A stretch of DNA of 64,000 nucleotides from Bacillota bacterium (GCA_021797515.1 JAJZZP010000067.1:62001-126000), one strand, 5' to 3'; shown: positions 53,467 through 62,545, numbered from the stretch's first letter. Notes: generated by a model not told the origin, from the letters alone. Program-made: numbers and translations.

Positions 53467-54426
53467 GTGAAAAAACGATATCAATGTCAGACTATCGCGC
53501 CATTAGTTGGCTGGGATAACACTGCCAGCACAAGTGCATACTGGGCAGCGGGAATCCCTGCTCAGGACACATTGCCCCGCCTTAATGGCATGATTGTCAA
53601 CCCAGCCTATCCCCTGCACAGAGATCGGCTATTACAAATGGAGTCGTTGGTCGTGGTGTCCGCTTACGGTGTAGGATATGACTACATCGATGTAGAGGCC
53701 GCGTCAGAACTGGGAGTGCTAGTTACCCACACCCCTCAAGCGGTCGTCACTGCCACAGCCGAATTAGGTCTGACATTGGTTCTTTCGTTATTGCGACATG
53801 TAGTGGCCCATGACCACGATATTCGTTTGTGCCATCGTCCAGGATTACCTAATCCCCTGTTTGGCCAAGCCCGAATGGCTCACAACGCCAGCAGCCAAAC
53901 TGTTGGATTGGTTGGTTATGGACGTATTGGACAACGTCTTCGACAATTGCTGGAGGCAGTAGGGTTCCGTGTAGCCTACACCCGATCCCACGGGCCACTG
54001 CCCCAGCACCCGGGATTCCACACATTAAACGAATTAATACCTGTTTCGGATATTATTGTGTTAGCAGTACCGCTGACACCCTCAACCTATCACCTAGTCA
54101 ACCAGCAGGTTCTTGCCCTATGTAAGCCCACAGCCACTATGGTCAATGTCAGCCGTGGTGCCGTGGTGGATGAGCAGTCTCTAGTACAGGCTCTCCAGTG
54201 CGGAGCACTTGCCGGGGCTGCCTTGGATGTGTACGAATTCGAACCGCGGATTAGCGACGCCTTAATCTTAATGCCGCAGGTGATTTTATCGCCCCACGTC
54301 GGTACATTTACCGAAGAAACTCGCGTTCAGATGACGCACGATGCGGTATCGAATATTCTTGAAGGACTTGCTGGGCGCGCCCAAAACGCCATCAATTCGG
54401 ACTCTTGGTCACGAAAACCGAACTAA
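53467..54426 (+). CDS. D-2-hydroxyacid dehydrogenase (2-ketogluconate/glyoxylate reductase-like)
   Basis: NAD(P)H-dependent reductase of 319 residues. Rossmann motif VGLVGYGRIGQRLRQLLEAV; active-site Arg in NVSRGAVVDEQSLVQAL; Glu in LDVYEFEPRI; His in LSPHVGTFTEETR. Starts with GTG. The palindrome AAGAAG-G-CTTCTT (53451-53463) lies over the ribosome site, perhaps limiting translation. Third gene of the LacI operon; probably reduces the imported keto-sugar acid. Confidence 0.9.
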   Translation: MKKRYQCQTIAPLVGWDNTASTSAYWAAGIPAQDTLPRLNGMIVNPAYPLHRDRLLQMESLVVVSAYGVGYDYIDVEAASELGVLVTHTPQAVVTATAELGLTLVLSLLRHVVAHDHDIRLCHRPGLPNPLFGQARMAHNASSQTVGLVGYGRIGQRLRQLLEAVGFRVAYTRSHGPLPQHPGFHTLNELIPVSDIIVLAVPLTPSTYHLVNQQVLALCKPTATMVNVSRGAVVDEQSLVQALQCGALAGAALDVYEFEPRISDALILMPQVILSPHVGTFTEETRVQMTHDAVSNILEGLAGRAQNAINSDSWSRKPN

Positions 54427-54470
54427 AATCAGGAAACCGGCAAGGTTCTGTCGGATGGTAGTTAGGCCAA

Positions 54471-55043
54471 CTAATCTTGTATGGCCTCCGCTTCGGGTTC
54501 ACACTCAGGCACCGTATCGTGCAGCTGTATGATTTGGCGGTTCCCCTGTAGGCCATAGCGCTTGGCAGTACGTGATACGCGGGGTGACTCAACTAATACG
54601 CGTTCCATAGCGGTTTCGTCACAGCGAAACAATTTGCTGCAGTGGACACAATCCAAGTAATATTTCGTAGGAACAGAATTACGCGCGACGACAGCAAAAC
54701 CGCAACGGGAAAAAAACTCGATTTGGGTGGTAAAACTAATGACTTTATGATAACCCGTATCCTCTGCAAGATTTATCGCATATTGTACCAAGAGCTGTCC
54801 AATTCCCTGCCCTTGGTATCCTTTGGCTACTGTCAACGTTCTAACTTCTGCCACATTATTGTCCAACCGATGAAGGGCCACCACTCCAGTTAATTCACCC
54901 TCCGCATCGGCTACCACCAATGAGGGTAATGAGCGATACAAGGATTCTACAGTACGAGGCAACAATGTTCCATCGTTAACGTATTCTTGAATCATATTAT
55001 GAATGACGGGCACATCCGATTCAGTAGCTAAGCGCACGATCAC
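54471..55043 (-). CDS. GNAT N-acetyltransferase, ArgA-like
   Basis: 190 residues from a GTG at 55043 (GGAGG 7 nt upstream). GNAT acetyl-CoA loop GYQGQGIGQLLVQYAINLAE and FFSRCGFAVVARNSVPTKYY, followed by a Cys-rich tail DCVHCSKLFRCDETAM. This form resembles stand-alone N-acetylglutamate synthases of arginine biosynthesis, in which RxxxDVPxIxxMI and LLPRT start the fold, as here (RLATESDVPVIHNMI; GTLLPRTVESL). The role in arginine synthesis is inferred; no arg genes adjoin. Confidence 0.8.
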   Translation of the reverse strand: MIVRLATESDVPVIHNMIQEYVNDGTLLPRTVESLYRSLPSLVVADAEGELTGVVALHRLDNNVAEVRTLTVAKGYQGQGIGQLLVQYAINLAEDTGYHKVISFTTQIEFFSRCGFAVVARNSVPTKYYLDCVHCSKLFRCDETAMERVLVESPRVSRTAKRYGLQGNRQIIQLHDTVPECEPEAEAIQD

Positions 55044-55056
55044 AATATTGCCTCCT

Positions 55057-55310
55057 TCAAATCGTATAAATACTAATCCACAGGGCATATTTATGCAATA
55101 ACTTGTTGATGTATTTCAAATTATATTCCGGGCGCGACAGGCCCGCCATCATCTGTTGCAAGACTTGCAATCCGACCCGCACCGACAGAGCCAATAACCC
55201 GTCTTCCGCATCCTGGAGGATGCCCACCCACGGCACTGTCACCGGCTGTTCAGGGAGTGATTTTTTCTTTGTACTGGTAGTCACTAGCGATTTGATGGAT
55301 TAGACCTCTC
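55057..55310 (-). mobile_element. IS256-family 5' remnant
   Basis: A GTG at 55284 opens a frame with PWVGILQDAEDGLLALSVRV followed by GLQVLQQMMAGLS, typical of the N-terminus of IS256-family transposases. After about 50 residues the similarity stops. Upstream on the minus strand, GAGAGGTCTAATCCATCAAA (ending near 55310) resembles an IS256 terminal repeat. The arms ACTAGCGAT (55283-55291) and ATCGCTAGT (55334-55342) form an inverted repeat around it. Confidence 0.55.
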
Positions 55311-55618
55311 TAGTAAACCAGAGCGCCATCAGGATCGCTAGTTTCAATATCCACGAAAAACGGGGTATTCTTGGCGCCAACACCTTGCTGCCGACTCGCG
55401 ACCGTCAGCACCTAAGGGATACCGCGCAGACGGTTCAGCGGTCTTTAACCCACTATGGGGAAATCCCAAATTTGCAGGATTTCCTGGATGAACGGTTAAG
55501 TGGTCGGCGACCTGACGAGCACCTTAACCCTGTTGGAGGATTTGTCCCCAAAGGTAACCTTCCAAAATGCGGATTGAATAGCCTCGCCTCAACCGTCAGG
55601 CATAGATAGCGGCAAAGT
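55311..55618. other. Region between IS256 remnant and MFS gene
   Basis: A plus-strand frame at 55385-55609 has no ribosome site or family match. Near its end CGCCTCAACCGTCAGG (55585-55600) closely matches CGCCTCAACCCGTCAGG of the IS200/IS605-like remnant in murQ (opposite strand), so a second end-fragment of that element may lie here. Confidence 0.35.
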
Positions 55619-56827
55619 TTACTCCTGCTTTTGACTCTTCTTGTGGTGATAAGACATGCCTAAAGTGGCTATCAGTCCGATCAGGGCAAAAGGCAGAACG
55701 ACCGCCAATTCAATTTGGCTGGCGTGATGCGAGGACAATGCGAGTCCCATCAATACAGGAACCAATACAGCGGAGAGAAAACCTGCGGTGTTCGCTACCC
55801 CAGACGCTAGCCCTACAGCATAACTCGGATATCTCTCGCGCACCGCGGCAAAAGTTAGTACACTAGCGCCATTAGCCATTCCCAACACCGAAAAAACTAG
55901 GCCAAGGACAACCAGTGGCAAATGCGATGGCCACACCACAATAGTGGCCCACCCGGTTAAGTTCACTGCGGCAATAACCTGGTACGGTCTCGCTACTCTG
56001 AAGCGATCTGCCAACATGCCCGCAACTGGACCCCCAACTAAGGAGCCTAGTAATCCAAAACCTAAAAATGTACCAGCGGCCACTTCGGAAAAATGATAGT
56101 TCTGTCTTAGATAAGGCACTGCCAATAAACTGACAAACCCCAGAAAAGGTCCCATAAGACCAAAGTGAGCCAAGGACACCATCACGATACGCCTTCCAGA
56201 ACCTAATACGTCCCGCCACGGTACATTAGCACGTTGAGCTTTCCAGTCTGGGTGGGCCGGTGTCAGGCGGTTAAATATTACCCCACTAACTCCAGCCAAA
56301 CCAACAAGAATACTGCCCATTACCACGAATGGAATACGCCACCCTACAGCGTCAATCCACACTGCCAGCGGCACAGTCGCAACCAATGCGCCCACATTCC
56401 CAGCCATGGCGGTAATTCCTAAAACCCGGCCAAAAACACCATAACTAAACCATCGTGCTAACACGGTAACGATGTTGAGCCAGATTAAGGCATCACCCAA
56501 TCCTACGACCACCCGTGATGCCACTACCATAACAAAGCTATGACTTAGTGCAAAAAGCAATGTACCAACGCCGTCGGCCATCGTACCTATAACCAATAAG
56601 CGTTCGGGTCGAAAATGAGTCCCGCCTATAGCCACAGGAATCTGTAGCACCGCATAGACTAAATACTGTGCCATCGTCATTAACGACAGAGTGGCCGGTG
56701 AAATATGGAACAAGACGAGAAGTTCCGGCGTCACCAGCCCCGGGGCGGTTCGCTCCATAAAAATCAGTCCATAGATGGCCGCTAGGGTAGACAGAACAAT
56801 TAAAGCGTGCGATTTCGACCGTTCCAT
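55619..56827 (-). CDS. MFS transporter, function unknown
   Basis: 402-residue, 12-helix major facilitator: YGLIFMERTAPGLVTPELL at the N-terminus, RVVVGLGDALIWLNIVTVLA with motif-like RWFSYGVFGRVLGITAMAGN, central loop around residues 190-205, and GSLVGGPVAGMLADRFRVAR (motif A-like) in the second half. Not assignable to a substrate class. Monocistronic on the minus strand. Confidence 0.85.
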   Translation of the reverse strand: MERSKSHALIVLSTLAAIYGLIFMERTAPGLVTPELLVLFHISPATLSLMTMAQYLVYAVLQIPVAIGGTHFRPERLLVIGTMADGVGTLLFALSHSFVMVVASRVVVGLGDALIWLNIVTVLARWFSYGVFGRVLGITAMAGNVGALVATVPLAVWIDAVGWRIPFVVMGSILVGLAGVSGVIFNRLTPAHPDWKAQRANVPWRDVLGSGRRIVMVSLAHFGLMGPFLGFVSLLAVPYLRQNYHFSEVAAGTFLGFGLLGSLVGGPVAGMLADRFRVARPYQVIAAVNLTGWATIVVWPSHLPLVVLGLVFSVLGMANGASVLTFAAVRERYPSYAVGLASGVANTAGFLSAVLVPVLMGLALSSHHASQIELAVVLPFALIGLIATLGMSYHHKKSQKQE

Positions 56828-57223
56828 ATTACAAGCATAGCCTACTCATGGCACAATGCACTAAATGACAAAAGATTCATATGGCATACGCAATACCTAT
56901 CCTGGCAATATCCCATGGATATGCCCACAAGTTTATTGATGGCACTTTTTAGGCTCCCAGATTCACTAGATTTTGGGCACAATCCAATTCGTGAAGCACT
57001 TGATTATATATTTATTCATTTAGCGTGTAAATGCAAAATTTTCGCTTGACGTCGACCACCTTATATCCTCATCATTAAATCTTAGGGTTTTACGATGCGT
57101 TTGATAAGGTGATGATACGAAACCTTTTTAGCAGCATTAACTATGACTCTTGAACATCACGATTAAAACGTGCATGCTTACCTAGATTGAAGTAACATGT
57201 TTCTTTTGTTAGGAGGATTGCCC
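56828..57223. other. AT-rich leader region between MFS gene and metA
   Basis: No gene. It contains CACCTTAT (57057-57064) complementary to ATAAGGTG (57104-57111), and GGTTT (57086-57090) complementary to AAACC (57120-57124) followed by five T (57125-57129). The hairpins overlap. TTGACG at 57046-57051 could be a -35. No S-box or other SAM riboswitch core was recognised. Confidence 0.4.
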
Positions 57224-58138
57224 GTGCCGATTAAAATTCCTGATCATTTACCTGCAAAGGAAATATTGGAAAACGAAAATGTCTTTGTAATGGGAGAAAA
57301 CCGCGCCTTTCATCAAGATATCCGTTCGCTCAAAATTGTGATTCTCAACCTAATGCCCATAAAAGAAACTACCGAGACTCAATTATTAAGACTGCTCGGC
57401 AATTCTCCGCTGCAAGTTGACATATGTCTCTTGAGGGTTGCGACACACGAATCCAAAAACACGTCCCAAGAGCATTTAACCACGTTTTATCAAACATTTA
57501 GCCAAATAGCCCACCAGTATTTCGATGGGATGATAATTACCGGCGCGCCTATTGAGCAGCTTGAATTTGAAGAAGTCCATTACTGGCACGAATTGCAACA
57601 AATTCTTGATTGGAAACTCACCCATGTTACCTCTACTTTGCATATTTGCTGGGGGGCTCAGGCTGCCTTGTACCACCACTATGGAGTTCCGAAGTATGCC
57701 TTGCCACACAAAATGTTTGGCGTCTTTCCTCACTATCTCCTAAAAAGTACTCCACTGGTCCGCGGGTTCGATGAGGAATTTTTCGCGCCACACTCACGGC
57801 ATACCGAAATTCACCGCGAAGACATTAAAAAAATCCCCGATCTTGAAATTATCTCGGAATCCCCAGAAGCTGGCGTCTATCTCGTTGCTTCCCGTAATGG
57901 CCGACAAATTTTTGTTACCGGGCACTCCGAATATGAGCGGGATACACTGAAGCATGAATACGACAGGGACAAAGAACGTGGACTAGACATTTCCCTTCCT
58001 CGAAATTATTTTCCCCACGACGACCCCGCCGAGAACCCAAGACAGAATTGGAGAGCGCATGCGAACCTTTTGTTCACCAATTGGCTCAACTACTGCGTCT
58101 ACCAGGAAACGCCCTACAAGTGGAACCGGAACCTGTAA
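57224..58138 (+). CDS. metA: Homoserine O-acetyltransferase, MetA type
   Basis: Activates homoserine for methionine synthesis. 304 residues from the GTG at 57224 (AGGAGG 7 nt upstream), beginning [20 protein letters not shown]. Catalytic Cys in [16 protein letters not shown], His/Glu in [12 protein letters not shown]. At the acyl-donor selectivity position it has Glu ([12 protein letters not shown]), which in characterised Bacillus MetA gives acetyl-CoA use, where E. coli has Gly and uses succinyl-CoA; so I call it an acetyltransferase. Confidence 0.95.
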   Translation: MPIKIPDHLPAKEILENENVFVMGENRAFHQDIRSLKIVILNLMPIKETTETQLLRLLGNSPLQVDICLLRVATHESKNTSQEHLTTFYQTFSQIAHQYFDGMIITGAPIEQLEFEEVHYWHELQQILDWKLTHVTSTLHICWGAQAALYHHYGVPKYALPHKMFGVFPHYLLKSTPLVRGFDEEFFAPHSRHTEIHREDIKKIPDLEIISESPEAGVYLVASRNGRQIFVTGHSEYERDTLKHEYDRDKERGLDISLPRNYFPHDDPAENPRQNWRAHANLLFTNWLNYCVYQETPYKWNRNL

Positions 58139-58163
58139 TGCACGGGGGAACGTGGATGCTGCA

Positions 58164-58192
58164 TTGACATCACCCAACCCTAGCATGATAAT
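58164..58192 (+). promoter_or_regulatory. Promoter of the nitrilase-family gene
   Basis: TTGACA (58164-58169), 17-nt spacer and GATAAT (58187-58192), about 30 nt before the TTG start. Confidence 0.7.
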
Positions 58193-58221
58193 GACGGCAA
58201 TCCCACCGAGGAGGCATCAAT

Positions 58222-59031
58222 TTGACTCGAATTGCACTAGCTCAAATGGTTGTGCAAGCATCGCCCAGAGAAAACTTGCACTTAGCCCAACAATATTTTG
58301 ACCTAGCAGCAGCGAATAATGCCTCTCTCATCGTGTTCCCAGAAACGTTTATGGCCCTATCACCGCCCACGATGCCTAATCGCCACCGCTCGGATCTGGC
58401 CGAACCCCTCAGCGGACCCTTTGTGAGCCAGATGAAGGATTGGGCGCGGCAACATCACATCTGGGCCGCATTTGGTGTCTTTGAGCGCCCTTCCGAACCC
58501 GACCCACAGTTTCGCGTTTATAACACAGTGGTGGTCATCGACGAACGTGGTGAAGTGGCGGGATCCTACCGTAAGACCCACTTGTATGATGCCTTTGGCG
58601 TGCAAGAATCCGCCATGTTTTTAGCAGGTGAGCACCTCTGGTCACCACTGGACACGCATTTCGGACGACTAGGTCTCATGGTGTGCTACGAGTTGCGGTT
58701 CCCGGAAATCGCCCGGTTCCAAGCCCTCCATGGCAGTGAAATAATTATCGTACCGTCTGCTTGGTATGGCGGTGCGCTTAAGGAGTTTCACTGGCAACTT
58801 TTGGTTCAGGCTCGGGCTCTGGAAAATACCCTGTACATCGTGGGCTGCAATCAGGCCGAGAACGGTTTTATCGGCCGCAGCGTGGTTTGTGATCCCCTCG
58901 GGCTAACCATTGCCCAGGGTTCAGAAGCCGCCTGTTTCCTAACCGCAGACCTAGATTTAGGCCGCATCCCCAATGCCAGACACCGACTCCCGTGTGTCAA
59001 CCAAAGACGCCCTACACTTTATCGCGCGTAG
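58222..59031 (+). CDS. Carbon-nitrogen hydrolase (nitrilase superfamily, omega-amidase-like)
   Basis: 269 residues from a TTG at 58222 with GGAGG 7 nt upstream. The catalytic triad is present: Glu in IVFPETFMAL, Lys in SYRKTHLYDAFG, Cys in LMVCYELRFPE. The RKTHLYD and CYELRFPE forms match the Nit/omega-amidase branch, which deaminates 2-ketosuccinamate, 2-ketoglutaramate or deaminated glutathione. It follows metA, where an omega-amidase could serve methionine salvage or transamination (inference). Confidence 0.9.
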   Translation: MTRIALAQMVVQASPRENLHLAQQYFDLAAANNASLIVFPETFMALSPPTMPNRHRSDLAEPLSGPFVSQMKDWARQHHIWAAFGVFERPSEPDPQFRVYNTVVVIDERGEVAGSYRKTHLYDAFGVQESAMFLAGEHLWSPLDTHFGRLGLMVCYELRFPEIARFQALHGSEIIIVPSAWYGGALKEFHWQLLVQARALENTLYIVGCNQAENGFIGRSVVCDPLGLTIAQGSEAACFLTADLDLGRIPNARHRLPCVNQRRPTLYRA

Positions 59032-59045
59032 TGATAGAAAATATG

Positions 59046-59960
59046 CTAGCGTGCAATCCACTCCCGTTTTAGCCAGTTGATCGCCTCTTCCTGCGGGGGG
59101 GTATCCTTGATAGTCGCCCAATGATGCGACCGCACAAGCACCCAACAACATCCCCAGTTGCATCGCCCGATCCTACGGCCGTCCCCATAATCGGGCCGCA
59201 ATGACCCCGGCAGAAAACCCATCTCCGGCGCCCACCGGATCCACCACCCGTGCCGGAAACACCGGAAAGTGTTCCACGCCGTGGCCGCGGTCCAACCACG
59301 ATCCCTGCCCACTTTACCTGAAGACAAAATAGCGGGGTATTCCCAGTAATGCCAACACCCTTAGCCGATCACAGGGGCTTAGATGGCAGCCATTTTAGCT
59401 AAACCCATGCCAAAATGAATTAGCGCCAACAGTACCTACGAAAATTCTCCAATTTCCGTATGAACTCAACATTCATGGGTTTAAATTAGTGACTACACCA
59501 AAGTGGTCGAGGCTGAAAACCCGCATCACGAAGCCACTTGGGAAAAAACGGCGCTAAATGTAGGTTTTAAGAACATACATGATCGGTTAACTCAGGTGAC
59601 AGGGATTGGGCCTTAAAATTACTAGGGTTATACGGGCTAACGTGGGCTGTAGTGTACCCAAACCGCCGCGTTTTTGCCTTTTACTCCCCCTGGCCGCGTC
59701 CAACCTGAGTTATCTGGGGATGTATGTTTAAGAAAAAACCCGGTGGGGGGCCGCGGATCCGGGGACACCGACTCCGTGGCAATGCCCTCGGCCCTTAAGG
59801 TTTGCACAAATAATTGGCCCAAGGCATCGGGTCCCACGGCACCGCCGTATTGGACGCGGCACCCTAATCGGGCCAAGGCCACCGCCACATTGAGCTCCGA
59901 TCCAGCCACCCGTGGAATCAGTGTATATCGTCAAATAGAAACGGCTCTTCCGCACTTTTG
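59046..59960 (-). pseudogene. 2-keto-3-deoxygluconate kinase (PfkB family), decayed
   Basis: PfkB sugar kinase in pieces. N-terminal part RVAGSELNVAVALARLGCRV with YGGAVGPDALGQLF and PPTGFFLK ends at 59637. About 300 bp of unrelated sequence follows. The C-terminal signature ARVVDPVGAGDGFSAGVIAA is intact near 59200, then comes an in-frame TAG, MQLGMLLGACAVASLGDYQG, and a frameshift in a run of seven C before QEEAINWLKREWIAR. The N-terminal strand is also lost. KDG kinase is the best family fit and would suit the LacI sugar-acid operon 5 kb away. Confidence 0.85.
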
Positions 59961-60374
59961 GTGAAAGATTTTCGTGTTTTTGCCCGTTATCGGGAATCCA
60001 GGCAAACTGCACGTCAAGGTGAGGGCGGCAATGTGTTTTGAGATGTTCGTCATTCGTATAGACTACACCCGTAACCTCCAGAAGCATCGTGACCATGGAA
60101 CCTACTCCGTACGTCGAGATTACGTATGAATAGACATAGTGTTGCCAATATTCATGGTTGACCTTAGATATGAATTATGATTCACTTATTGTAGCCTCTC
60201 TTTGGATAGATCGACAACCTACCGCAAGGGAGTCTCGTGTGCTCTTTCATGGAAGCCAGTCCTCCGTGATGACCGCATCGGCCGAGCGCACCAGATGCTG
60301 GGGTAGCACCGGTTCCACCCAGCGTCGAGTCGGCCCAAAACAGAACACCCTCAGTAAAAGGAGGTCCTTTTATC
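59961..60374. other. Intergenic region upstream of the second acyl-CoA dehydrogenase
   Basis: No gene recognised. It has inverted repeats ATGAATA (60126-60132)/TATTCAT (60149-60155) and TGAAT-TATG-ATTCA (60171-60184), possible regulator sites. The ribosome site of the next gene is within AAAAGGA-GG-TCCTTTT, a perfect inverted repeat at about 60356-60371. Confidence 0.4.
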
Positions 60375-62015
60375 ATGTCGCTGATGCTGCCGTATGTTCT
60401 CAACCAATTGCCGACACGCGAAGGAATCAATGAGTATCGTGCCAATATTCCTCTCTGGGAGGGCCTGCAGCGTTATGGAGCCAGCTGGGCTCGCGATCGT
60501 CTGGAGACGGTGGGTCATCTTGTCGGAAGCTCAGAGTTCCAGCAATGGGCCGACGAAGCCGAACACCATCCCCCAGAACTGATAACCCATGATCGCGTCG
60601 GACACCGGATTGATGAGGTTCACTATCACCCCGCATATCATCAAGTCCTAGGCCAAGCCGTGAAGCATGGTGCCCACGCGTTGGCCTGGCGCGACCCGCA
60701 ACCGGGGGCCAGTGTCGCCCGGTCGGCGATTTTTATGCTGTTTAGTCAAGTGGAACCGGGCCATGGATGCCCCATTTCCATGACGCATTCGGCGGTTTCG
60801 GTCCTGCGGACGAGTCCCAATCTCGCCCGTGAGTGGGAACCACGCTTGACGTCACTCGCGTACGATCCGGATCTCCGACCTGTCCACGCCAAGCCTGGCG
60901 CGTTGTGCGGCATGGCCTTAACCGAAAAACAAGGGGGCAGCGATTTGCGCGCCACCATGACCGTCGCGCAACCGGTGGACCGTGCGGGTTCGGAAGAGCC
61001 CTATCGCTTGACCGGAGATAAGTGGTTCTGCTCCGCACCGATGTCAGATGTCTTTCTCACCCTGGCCCGGACGCCCGAAGGGGTGTCTTGCTTCGTGCTC
61101 CCTCGAGTCCTGCCCGATGGGCATCGAAACGCCGTCCACATTCAACGATTAAAGGATAAACTCGGCAATCGTTCTAATGCTTCGAGTGAAGTGACGCTTC
61201 AGAACGCGTGGGCCTGGATGGTCGGGGAGCCCGGAAAAGGGATCCCCTTGATTATGGAGATGGTCATGCGAGATCGTTTGGATTGCGTTCTGGGCAGTAC
61301 GGCCGGCATGCGCCAGGGCGTCGTAGAGGCCACGTGGTACGCCGAACATCGACTGGCATTTGGACACCGCTTGGTGGACCATCCCCTAATGGCGAACGTG
61401 CTGGCCGATCTCGGCCTGGAGTCGGAGGCTGCCACCGCGTCGGCGTTGCGTCTAGCGCACGCCTATGATGACGATGCCGACGAAGGTGAACGACTGTTTC
61501 GCCGCGTGGCCACGCCCGTTCTGAAGTATTGGGTGTGCAAACGCGGCGCGAATCACGCCGCTGAAGCGATGGAGTGTCTGGGTGGGAACGGTTACATCGA
61601 AACCTTTCCGCTCGCCCGGCGCTACCGCGAACAACCATTACTCTCCATTTGGGAAGGGTCGGGCAACGTCGTCTGTTTAGACGTGCTCCGATCATTGCGG
61701 GTACCGGGTGCCCTGGAGGCCTTTCTCGCCGAGCTCCGAATGGCCGCGGGGGCCAACCGTCAATATGATACCTTTGTCGACGAGTTGGCGTCCGAACTCT
61801 ATCACGCGGAGAACCAAGAACGACGCGCACGGCAATTGACGGAGCGGATGGCGTTGGCGCTGCAGGCGGCGCTCTTGCTGCAGTCCGCGCCGACGCCGGT
61901 CGCCGAGGCGTTTTGCGCCGCGCGACTGGCAGACCACACCCACTTTGAATACGGCACGCTGCCACCGAGCATTGACGTGACACCCATCATTCAACGACAG
62001 CAGGGGCATGATTAA
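60375..62015 (+). CDS. Acyl-CoA dehydrogenase, AidB type
   Basis: 546-residue AidB-class flavoprotein: LPYVLNQLPTREGINEYRAN at the N-terminus, CPISMTHSAVSVL, MALTEKQGGSDLRAT, YRLTGDKWFCSAPMSD, MRDRLDCVLGSTAGMRQGV, ANHAAEAMECLGGNGYIE and LLSIWEGSGNVVCLDVLRSL. E. coli AidB binds DNA and has weak isovaleryl-CoA dehydrogenase activity; the metabolic neighbours here favour acyl-CoA oxidation. AGGAGG lies 10 nt before the ATG. It appears more GC-rich than upstream genes. Paralogue of the gene at 44.9 kb. Confidence 0.92.
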   Translation: MSLMLPYVLNQLPTREGINEYRANIPLWEGLQRYGASWARDRLETVGHLVGSSEFQQWADEAEHHPPELITHDRVGHRIDEVHYHPAYHQVLGQAVKHGAHALAWRDPQPGASVARSAIFMLFSQVEPGHGCPISMTHSAVSVLRTSPNLAREWEPRLTSLAYDPDLRPVHAKPGALCGMALTEKQGGSDLRATMTVAQPVDRAGSEEPYRLTGDKWFCSAPMSDVFLTLARTPEGVSCFVLPRVLPDGHRNAVHIQRLKDKLGNRSNASSEVTLQNAWAWMVGEPGKGIPLIMEMVMRDRLDCVLGSTAGMRQGVVEATWYAEHRLAFGHRLVDHPLMANVLADLGLESEAATASALRLAHAYDDDADEGERLFRRVATPVLKYWVCKRGANHAAEAMECLGGNGYIETFPLARRYREQPLLSIWEGSGNVVCLDVLRSLRVPGALEAFLAELRMAAGANRQYDTFVDELASELYHAENQERRARQLTERMALALQAALLLQSAPTPVAEAFCAARLADHTHFEYGTLPPSIDVTPIIQRQQGHD

Positions 62016-62089
62016 GCCCACGAAATCGATGTGCGGGCTTAGGCGTACCGGGGTGCGAACACCAGCTAGAGGGGAGAGAAGAGAGCGAA

Positions 62090-62398
62090 TTGAGAGACCT
62101 TGTGGTTCATGAGATTCTGGCGGATGCCGCCTACCAACATGCATTGATACCCGTCATCAGTGGCAGCACCCGGATGACGTATGCCAGCCTCTGCGAACGA
62201 GCGGTCCGGCTATCCGATAGCTTGACGCGGTTGGGGATTAACCGGGGAACCGTCTTAGGGGTAATGGACGTTAATAGTCATCGCTATATGGAACTCACCT
62301 AAGCTCTGGTCGGAGCGGTCATACACACCATTAATTTTCGTCTGCCAGCGGCACACATCCTGTGGATGATGCACCACGCCCGCGACGAATGGCTGTGA
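62090..62398 (+). pseudogene. Acyl-CoA synthetase (AMP-forming), N-terminal remnant
   Basis: From a TTG at 62090 the frame reads RMTYASLCERAVRLSDSLTR, LGINRGTVLGVMDVNSHRYM, an in-frame TAA at 62300, then ALVGAVIHTINFRLPAAHIL and a TGA at 62396. This is the start of the fatty acyl-CoA synthetase fold; the AMP-binding motif and the remaining 400 residues are missing. It lies 3' of the acyl-CoA dehydrogenase, with which it probably formed a beta-oxidation unit. Confidence 0.85.
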
Positions 62399-62514
62399 GA
62401 GTCTCCCCATGATCAGCGCCGGCAAAATTAATAAAGCAAAACTCCGGCAGCCGTCGTAACGAGAGCCGCGTCGGGCGGTGATGGACATGAAATCCAGGTA
62501 GCGTGACCACTCCA

Positions 62515-62545
62515 TGCTCAAAAGTGGTGCACCGACTTTGGAGCA
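62515..62545. repeat. 31-bp near-perfect palindrome upstream of tetR-type gene
   Basis: TGCTCAAAAGT (62515-62525) and ACTTTGGAGCA (62535-62545) match as inverted arms at 10 of 11 positions, and the centre GGTGCACC is itself palindromic. It lies 50-80 nt before the TetR start. It could be a TetR operator or an insertion-sequence end that truncated the acyl-CoA synthetase. Positions 62399-62514 hold nothing else recognised. Confidence 0.6.

Noticed and set aside
56828-57223. SAM riboswitch before metA
   Set aside because: No S-box, SAM-II or SAM-III core sequence recognised.
60182-60445. Minus-strand 87-codon frame before the AidB-type gene
   Set aside because: It extends into the opposite strand of the AidB start and has no ribosome site; some residues look protein-like but no family was recognised.
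61264-61983. Minus-strand open frame of 239 codons opposite the AidB-type gene
   Set aside because: GC-rich DNA gives long antisense frames; the translation is Arg/Pro/Ala-rich with no motifs.
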